In this document: one piece after another, positions 59,533 to 64,000 of the stretch
Numbering within the stretch: the stretch's first letter is position 1
How the letters are laid out: the number at the start of each line of letters is the position of its first letter
Source of the DNA: Paenibacillus peoriae
Lineage (GTDB): Bacteria > Bacillota > Bacilli > Paenibacillales > Paenibacillaceae
Direction: 5' to 3'
Assembly: GCF_022531965.1 (NCBI RefSeq)
Contig: NZ_CP092831.1
Location: forward strand, 586,001-650,000
DNA: 64,000 nucleotides
Notes under the pieces: generated by a model
What the model saw: the letters and a program-made list of their open reading frames with translations, nothing else
Told to the model about the DNA's origin: nothing
The model's database searches: none
Made by a program: the position numbers and the translations under genes

Positions 59533-60111
59533 TCAGTCCAAGCCAATTCCTTTGAACGCATTCATGACTAATTGTCGTACATAGGAGTCGTCTAATGGAT
59601 AACCGGTTACCAACAATCGATAAAAAACGGGCCCATAAATGAGATCGATACATAATTCAATATCGAGATCTTCCTTCAATTCTCCGCGCTCCATTCCGCG
59701 CTCAATAAGAAGCCTGGCCTCAAGTCGCCGAGGGTGGAAATATCGGGTCCGGTATGCCTCTGACAATCCTGAATCAAGTTGCCCTTCGCCTATTAACTCC
59801 GTAATGATTTTACCCTCTCGACTTATTAAGAACCGCACTAAATTTGTGGCATGAATGAGAATATCATCTAATACAGAGCCCGTGTCGGGCACGGGCAATC
59901 TTGCTATGGTGGCTGACAGGAAACCATCCATCACTACGGCAGCTTTGTTAGGCCACCATTTATAAATGGTGGCTTTGCTAACTTTCGCTCGTTCAGCAAT
60001 TTTTTCTACCGTAACCGCCCCAAAGCCTTGCTCCAACAGTAAATCATAGGAAGCGTTAAGGATAGATTTATGCGTCTCGACATTACGTGGACGTCCTCTT
60101 TTGCTCTGCAC
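59533..60111 (-). CDS. TetR-family regulator of the adjacent MFS pump
   Basis: The start is set at the GTG (60111) after AAGAAGGTGAGCATTCCA. The 192-residue protein begins VQSKRGRPRNVETHKSILNA and has the TetR HTH (GAVTVEKIAERAKVSKATIY, KWWPNKAAVV) and a TetR_C_16-like ligand domain (LIYGPVFYRLLVTGYPLDDS). It is divergent from an MFS gene, with three ATACGTTCAGTAT-type sites between them. The drug or metabolite sensed is unknown. Confidence 0.9.
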   Translation of the reverse strand: MQSKRGRPRNVETHKSILNASYDLLLEQGFGAVTVEKIAERAKVSKATIYKWWPNKAAVVMDGFLSATIARLPVPDTGSVLDDILIHATNLVRFLISREGKIITELIGEGQLDSGLSEAYRTRYFHPRRLEARLLIERGMERGELKEDLDIELCIDLIYGPVFYRLLVTGYPLDDSYVRQLVMNAFKGIGLD

Positions 60112-60159
60112 TGGAATGCTCACCTTCTTAATAGATATAAGTAACCACAAAAAATAAAC

Positions 60160-60277
60160 TATACGTTCAGTATATCAAATACCATATAAAAATAAAAAGT
60201 TGATTTTGCCTATTTACAAAACGAAACGTTCAGTATATTATTTAACTATCGAATTAATGAACTATACGTTTAGTATT
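60160..60277. promoter_or_regulatory. Three TetR-type operator copies
   Basis: ATACGTTCAGTAT (60161-60173), AAACGTTCAGTAT (60225-60237) and ATACGTTTAGTAT (60264-60276) lie between the divergent TetR and MFS genes. The ATAC...GTAT arms form a 13-bp palindrome. The third copy lies 23 bp before the MFS start. Confidence 0.8.
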
Positions 60278-60299
60278 TAAATTAATGAGGAGGATTATC

Positions 60300-61523
60300 A
60301 TGCAAAGAGAACAACAAGCCTTAGAAAGTAACCGTATCTCAAATTGGATGATGTTTTTGTTAGCAGCCGCATGCGGCCTTATTGTTGCCAACCTGTACTA
60401 TGCTCAAACCCTTGTAGGACCTATTCATATTGCTATGGGTCTTTCTTCTACAGCCGCGGGCTTCATTGTCACCTTGACTCAAATCGGCTATGTGGTGGGA
60501 TTGCTATTTATCGTACCGCTCAGCGACATTATCGAAAATCGACGGCTCATGGTCGTATCGCTAATCATTACAGTCTGTGCATTGGTTGTTGCCGCTTTTG
60601 CTACCAATGCCCCGTTGTTCCTGACCGCATCCTTGTTCATTGGAATTGGATCTGTGGTAGCCCAAATACTGGTGCCGTACGCCACCTATTTAGCATCCGA
60701 AGAGCAACGCGGCCGCGTTGTTGGGAATGTCATGAGCGGACTCTTGCTAGGCATTATGTTCGCACGGCCAGTAGCAAGCTTTATCACCAGCATCTGGGGG
60801 TGGCAAGCCGTATTTATTTTGTCAGCCATTGTCTTGACGCTGTTGACGATTCTGCTCTCGCGAGCTCTTCCAGAACGCAAGCCTGTGCCTACGGTATCTT
60901 ACAGTAAATTGATTTTCTCGTTAGGTACTCTTCTAAAACAAACGCCTGCATTGCGTCGCCGTGCCCTCTATCAAGCCTGCCTATTTGGTGCATTCAGCCT
61001 ATTTTGGACTGTTGTTCCTCTACGTTTGGCGGATGATTTCGGAATGTCCCAACAAGGGATTGCATTGTTTGCTTTAGTAGGCGTAGGTGGTGCGGTAGCT
61101 GCTCCGATTGCCGGGAGATTGGCGGATAAAGGCTGGAGTAAAGTATTAACCGGGTTAGCTATGATCATTGCAGCCTTGTCTTTTTTACTCATCTATCTTT
61201 TTCAAAGTCATTCGACGGTTGCACTCGTACTTCTCTTTATTTCCGCGATTACACTGGATATGGCTGTATCGGGAAATCTTGTACTTGGACAGCGTGTGAT
61301 TTACTCCTTGGGAAGTGAAGCGAGAGGGCGTTTGAATGGATTATTCATGTCTATTTTTTTCATAGGCGGAGCGATTGGATCATCATTAGGTGGTTGGTCG
61401 TATGCGTTAGGAGGTTGGAATTTCAGTGCTCTGATTGGAGTCGTCCTGCCTGTGCTGGCTTTGCTGTACTTTTTCACTGAGAAAGAAACGAGTGGAGATG
61501 TGCGAAAGAAACAAACCACCTGA
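60300..61523 (+). CDS. MFS transporter, DHA1 type
   Basis: The ATG at 60300 follows AATGAGGAGGATTATC. The 407-residue protein has 12 membrane helices, with [40 protein letters not shown] and [20 protein letters not shown] (motif A region), and [19 protein letters not shown] in the second half. Its first helices (NLYYAQ) resemble the YdhP/YbcL-like efflux group. Export of a small toxic compound is likely; the TetR neighbour and operators support inducible efflux. Confidence 0.9.
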   Translation: MQREQQALESNRISNWMMFLLAAACGLIVANLYYAQTLVGPIHIAMGLSSTAAGFIVTLTQIGYVVGLLFIVPLSDIIENRRLMVVSLIITVCALVVAAFATNAPLFLTASLFIGIGSVVAQILVPYATYLASEEQRGRVVGNVMSGLLLGIMFARPVASFITSIWGWQAVFILSAIVLTLLTILLSRALPERKPVPTVSYSKLIFSLGTLLKQTPALRRRALYQACLFGAFSLFWTVVPLRLADDFGMSQQGIALFALVGVGGAVAAPIAGRLADKGWSKVLTGLAMIIAALSFLLIYLFQSHSTVALVLLFISAITLDMAVSGNLVLGQRVIYSLGSEARGRLNGLFMSIFFIGGAIGSSLGGWSYALGGWNFSALIGVVLPVLALLYFFTEKETSGDVRKKQTT

Positions 61524-61540
61524 TAGAGGTCAGCTTTAAG

Positions 61541-61969
61541 TTATGCCGTACGCAAAAACATAATGATTAAAATGGCTGTTCCCAAGAGAAAGCAAAGGGG
61601 CGAATAGAGCACACTGTCCCATTTTGCAAAAACGGTTCCTTTCTTTCTCTTGCAGAACCCTACCCATTTGAAATCTCCTATAGAACGTAAAATAAATACG
61701 CACGACAACAAGCCTGCACCGTAGGAATGAAAGGACCTGAAAAACAGGAATTGTGTTACTCCACCTAGTTCTAGGACGAACCAAGCGGCTAAAGCTAGTA
61801 AGATGGCAACGGTCGATGTCCCTATTTTGGAGGGTTTAAAGAGTAAATCCGTTCCCGTGCTTGGGATCGCTGCCTTAGCGCCTTTTTGTCCGCCGAATAC
61901 CCAATATAAATGCATGCCGCTCAGTACCCATAGAATTCCGCCAACTGCCCATGTAAGTAATTCCAACAT
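61541..61969 (-). CDS. DUF3995 membrane protein
   Basis: The 142-residue protein has four membrane helices (LLTWAVGGILWVLSGMHLYW, VAILLALAAWFVLELGG, GAGLLSCVFILRSIG, LCFLLGTAILIIMFL). The start motif HLYWVFGG and RSIGDFKWVGFCKR are as in DUF3995. Function unknown. It lies 12 bp after the TetR gene on the same strand, so the two are co-transcribed. GGAGGATGTGGG precedes the ATG. Confidence 0.85.
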   Translation of the reverse strand: MLELLTWAVGGILWVLSGMHLYWVFGGQKGAKAAIPSTGTDLLFKPSKIGTSTVAILLALAAWFVLELGGVTQFLFFRSFHSYGAGLLSCVFILRSIGDFKWVGFCKRKKGTVFAKWDSVLYSPLCFLLGTAILIIMFLRTA

Positions 61970-61981
61970 CCCACATCCTCC

Positions 61982-62545
61982 TTAATTGGGTTCATTCGAA
62001 ATCCACTCTGTCCAAATCATGTGAATATGCTGTTGAATGGCTTCGTTACTTAATGTCTCTTGCTTGTGACGCTCATACCAGCCTAAGTAGTAATGGTACA
62101 ACATCCATGATCTCTGAAAGGCTTTCTCTGCCTGCATTCCCTTCTGTATTAAAAGCTCTTTCATAAACTCCATTCTCATCTGTTCAACTTCATCGAGCAA
62201 GGAACGGTAACTATCATCCTTCAATGACAGTTTTCGCAGATAAAACAGAAAATCTCCTCGTTTCGTCTTCCCGAACATCTGGGTTAACAACTCTTTGATC
62301 CGCTCATCTGCAGCAGCATGGATGATGGACGCTGCAATCACCTGTTGTGTCGTCTGTTCCTTCCATGTCTCCACAATCTGTCTAATGTAGCTGCTGCGAT
62401 TGTTAAAATACCAATAAAAACTGCTCTTACTGCACCCCAAAGAAACGGCCATTTTTTCAACTACGAGTTGATCAATTCCACCCTGTTCAAAACGTTCGAT
62501 TCCTTTCCGAATCCATTGTTCTTCTGTGACAATAATTCTAGGCAT
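61982..62545 (-). CDS. TetR-family regulator in operon with DUF3995
   Basis: The 187-residue protein has the TetR HTH at residues ~5-50 (RIIVTEEQWIRKGIERFEQG, VEKMAVSLGCSKSSFYWYF) and a helical C-terminal domain (LSLKDDSYRSLLDEVEQMRM, WMLYHYYLGWYERHKQETLS). It probably regulates its own operon. GGAGAAGGAGAG precedes the ATG. Ligand unknown. Confidence 0.88.
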   Translation of the reverse strand: MPRIIVTEEQWIRKGIERFEQGGIDQLVVEKMAVSLGCSKSSFYWYFNNRSSYIRQIVETWKEQTTQQVIAASIIHAAADERIKELLTQMFGKTKRGDFLFYLRKLSLKDDSYRSLLDEVEQMRMEFMKELLIQKGMQAEKAFQRSWMLYHYYLGWYERHKQETLSNEAIQQHIHMIWTEWISNEPN

Positions 62546-62637
62546 CTCTCCTTCTCCCTTTCTGTACGGTGTCGTCTAGATAAGTGTATATTATAGTGTT
62601 TTCAGAGCTGTGTAAATATGGATACATAAACGCCCAC

Positions 62638-62666
62638 TTGAAATACCCGCGAATTTGCTCTATAAT
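62638..62666 (+). promoter_or_regulatory. Promoter of the thrS leader
   Basis: TTGAAA (62638) and TATAAT (62661) are separated by 17 bp, about 385 bp upstream of the thrS start; transcription should begin near 62673. Confidence 0.8.
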
Positions 62667-62672
62667 GCTGTA

Positions 62673-63002
62673 GCATATAGTGATATTCAAGGCATTGACC
62701 AAAGACATGATTTCCTTGAAGGGCCGTTCAGAGAGAAAAGACGAGGCTGAGAGCTTTTCCGGCAACCGCATGTGAAGTTACCCCTTTGTAGCCGTGACGT
62801 TGAACATGTAGCTGTGCAATCTGACAGTAACATCAGTAAGCGCCCACCGCTTTATCCCCGTTAACGGATACCAATGGAGGGTCACGTATGTCGTGTATAA
62901 GCATGTTCCGATGAACATAAATGTACGCATAGGAGCGGGCCGAACTAGGGTGGAACCACGAGCTGAACGCACTCGTCCCTTGAGGGAGAGAGGCGTTTTT
63001 TT
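62673..63002 (+). ncRNA. T-box leader of thrS
   Basis: The canonical T-box AGGGTGGAACCACG lies at 62947-62960. It is followed by a terminator in which AACGC...GCGTT and TCCCT...AGGGA pair (62966-62997), then a T run. CCGTTCAGAGAG (62726 on) resembles the stem I AGAGAG region. An ACC codon in GAAGTTACCCC (62780-62782) is a possible threonine specifier, not proven. Uncharged tRNA-Thr would favour the antiterminator and allow thrS transcription. Confidence 0.88.
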
Positions 63003-63049
63003 GCGTTCAATTTTTGATATAGCACACAATTTGAATGGAGGCTTTAATC

Positions 63050-64000
63050 GTGAGTATTCAAGTGAAATTGCCGGATGGAGCCGTACGCGAGTACGAGCAG
63101 GGCGTAACGATCGCCGATGTGGCGGGTTCGATCAGCTCCGGGCTGAAAAAGAACGCCGTAGCAGGTAAAGTGAATGGGAAGGCTGTAGACCTGAACACCG
63201 TTTTGGACCAGAACGTTGACCTTGAAATCATTACGCTGGACGGTGCAGACGGTCTGGAAATTTATCGCCACAGTACAGCGCATTTGCTGGCACAGGCGCT
63301 CAAACGCATTTACGGTGAGAAAAATGTGAAGCTGGGTATCGGTCCGGTCATCGACAGCGGCTTCTACTATGACATTGATATCGAAAACCCCTTGTCCGTT
63401 GACGACTTGGCCAAGATTGAGAAGGAAATGACGAAGATCGCACAGGAAAATCTGCCGATTACACGTCGTGTGGTCAGCCGTGAGGAAGCCACTCGTATTT
63501 TTGGAGAGTTGGAAGACCCACTGAAGCTGGAACTGATTCGTGATTTGCCGGAAGAAGCGGAAATTACGATCTATGACCAAGGCGAATTTTTTGACCTGTG
63601 TCGTGGCCCGCATTTGCCATCTACTGGCCGCATCAAAGCTTTTAAACTGTTGAGTGTAGCGGGTGCATACTGGAGAGGCGATTCCAACAACAAGATGCTG
63701 CAACGTATCTACGGAACAGCATTCCCGAAAAAAGCACAACTGGATGAGCACCTGCATTTGCTGGAGGAAGCAAAAAAACGTGACCATCGCAAGTTGGGTA
63801 AAGAGTTGGAACTGTTCATGTTCTCCGAAGAAGCACCGGGTATGCCGTTCTACCTGCCTAAAGGTATGGTTGTCCGCACTGCATTGGAAGATTACTCCCG
63901 TGACATTCAACGTCTGCATGGCTATGAGGAAGTACGTACACCGCTGATGATGAACAACCGGCTGTGGGAACAATCGGGACACTATGAGCATTACAAGGAA
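63050..64000 (+). CDS. thrS: Threonyl-tRNA synthetase (3' end outside window)
   Basis: A GTG start follows AATGGAGGCTTTAATC. The 317 codons present give the TGS domain (1-~62: SIQVKLPDGAVREYEQGVTI, LKKNAVAGKVNGKAVDL) and the second additional (editing) domain (HSTAHLLAQALKRIYG with the HxxxH zinc-like motif, SGFYYDIDI, CRGPHLPSTGRIKAFKL). The start of the catalytic core follows (KLGKELELFMFSEEAPGMPF, and DYSRDIQRLHGYEEVRTPLM of class II motif 1). It charges tRNA-Thr in the cytoplasm. The remaining ~320 codons lie beyond the window. Control is by the T-box leader. Confidence 0.97.
   Translation, partial: MSIQVKLPDGAVREYEQGVTIADVAGSISSGLKKNAVAGKVNGKAVDLNTVLDQNVDLEIITLDGADGLEIYRHSTAHLLAQALKRIYGEKNVKLGIGPVIDSGFYYDIDIENPLSVDDLAKIEKEMTKIAQENLPITRRVVSREEATRIFGELEDPLKLELIRDLPEEAEITIYDQGEFFDLCRGPHLPSTGRIKAFKLLSVAGAYWRGDSNNKMLQRIYGTAFPKKAQLDEHLHLLEEAKKRDHRKLGKELELFMFSEEAPGMPFYLPKGMVVRTALEDYSRDIQRLHGYEEVRTPLMMNNRLWEQSGHYEHYKE

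Noticed and set aside
63044..63991. Long minus-strand ORF of 315 codons
   Set aside because: It lies entirely opposite thrS and has no ribosome site or recognisable domain; an antisense artefact of codon use.

Overview
The window reads as chromosome of a Paenibacillus from the P. polymyxa group. The evidence is the strong AGGAGG-type ribosome binding sites, the spore-associated families (YjcZ, DUF2935, DUF3231), the YesM/YesN two-component pair with its sugar ABC transporter, a threonyl-tRNA synthetase under T-box control, and AimR-like (Alo) peptide signalling genes of the kind described in that species. Species assignment is inference.

Region 1 (about 1-17320) is an AT-rich accessory island. 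It holds the 3' part of one RRNPP-type receptor gene (2-796) and a complete paralogue (8691-10112). Each is followed by a 40-codon propeptide gene overlapping the receptor gene by 38 nt. A third, decayed receptor/propeptide end lies at 6549-6690. Around them are secreted proteins: a NucB-type nuclease, a WGxxGxxG protein, and three modular proteins sharing one C-terminal module. There are also lipoproteins, a glycosyltransferase and many gene fragments. Three 3' fragments of a tRNA-Thr(CGT) gene (6219, 8398, 17274), all in the same orientation, and the C-terminal end of a tyrosine recombinase (6361-6546) suggest that integrative elements entered this locus repeatedly and decayed. Remnants of a 76-aa gene and of the nucB 5' end, and a family of terminators with a conserved loop, show extensive internal duplication.

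Region 2 (about 17400-39300) is mostly single-gene housekeeping and stress functions: DUF2935, hydrolases, cupin, GNAT enzymes, an ANT(6)-type adenylyltransferase overlapping a hydrolase, ArsR regulator with flavin reductase, MetY, and CoA-disulfide reductase behind a CsoR/CstR-like operator. It continues with an HD-GYP protein, an orphan histidine kinase, RidA, a MurG-like transferase, a TspO-like protein, a BASS transporter and an Old Yellow Enzyme behind a clear promoter and palindrome.

Region 3 (39235-46159) is a sugar-uptake locus: YesN regulator and YesM kinase on the minus strand, diverging from two ABC permeases and a binding lipoprotein. Region 4 (46242-57163) has a DHFR-like reductase diverging from a WYL regulator, a SNF2 helicase with its partner, a VanY-type carboxypeptidase lipoprotein, and a four-gene set resembling Enterobacteriaceae yjfL-yjfM-yjfC (DUF350, YgiB-like lipoprotein, glutathionylspermidine-synthase-like ATP-grasp). 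Region 5 (57379-62545) contains two efflux pumps, each diverging from its own MarR or TetR regulator with visible palindromic operators, and a TetR-DUF3995 pair. The window ends in thrS, preceded by promoter, T-box leader and terminator.
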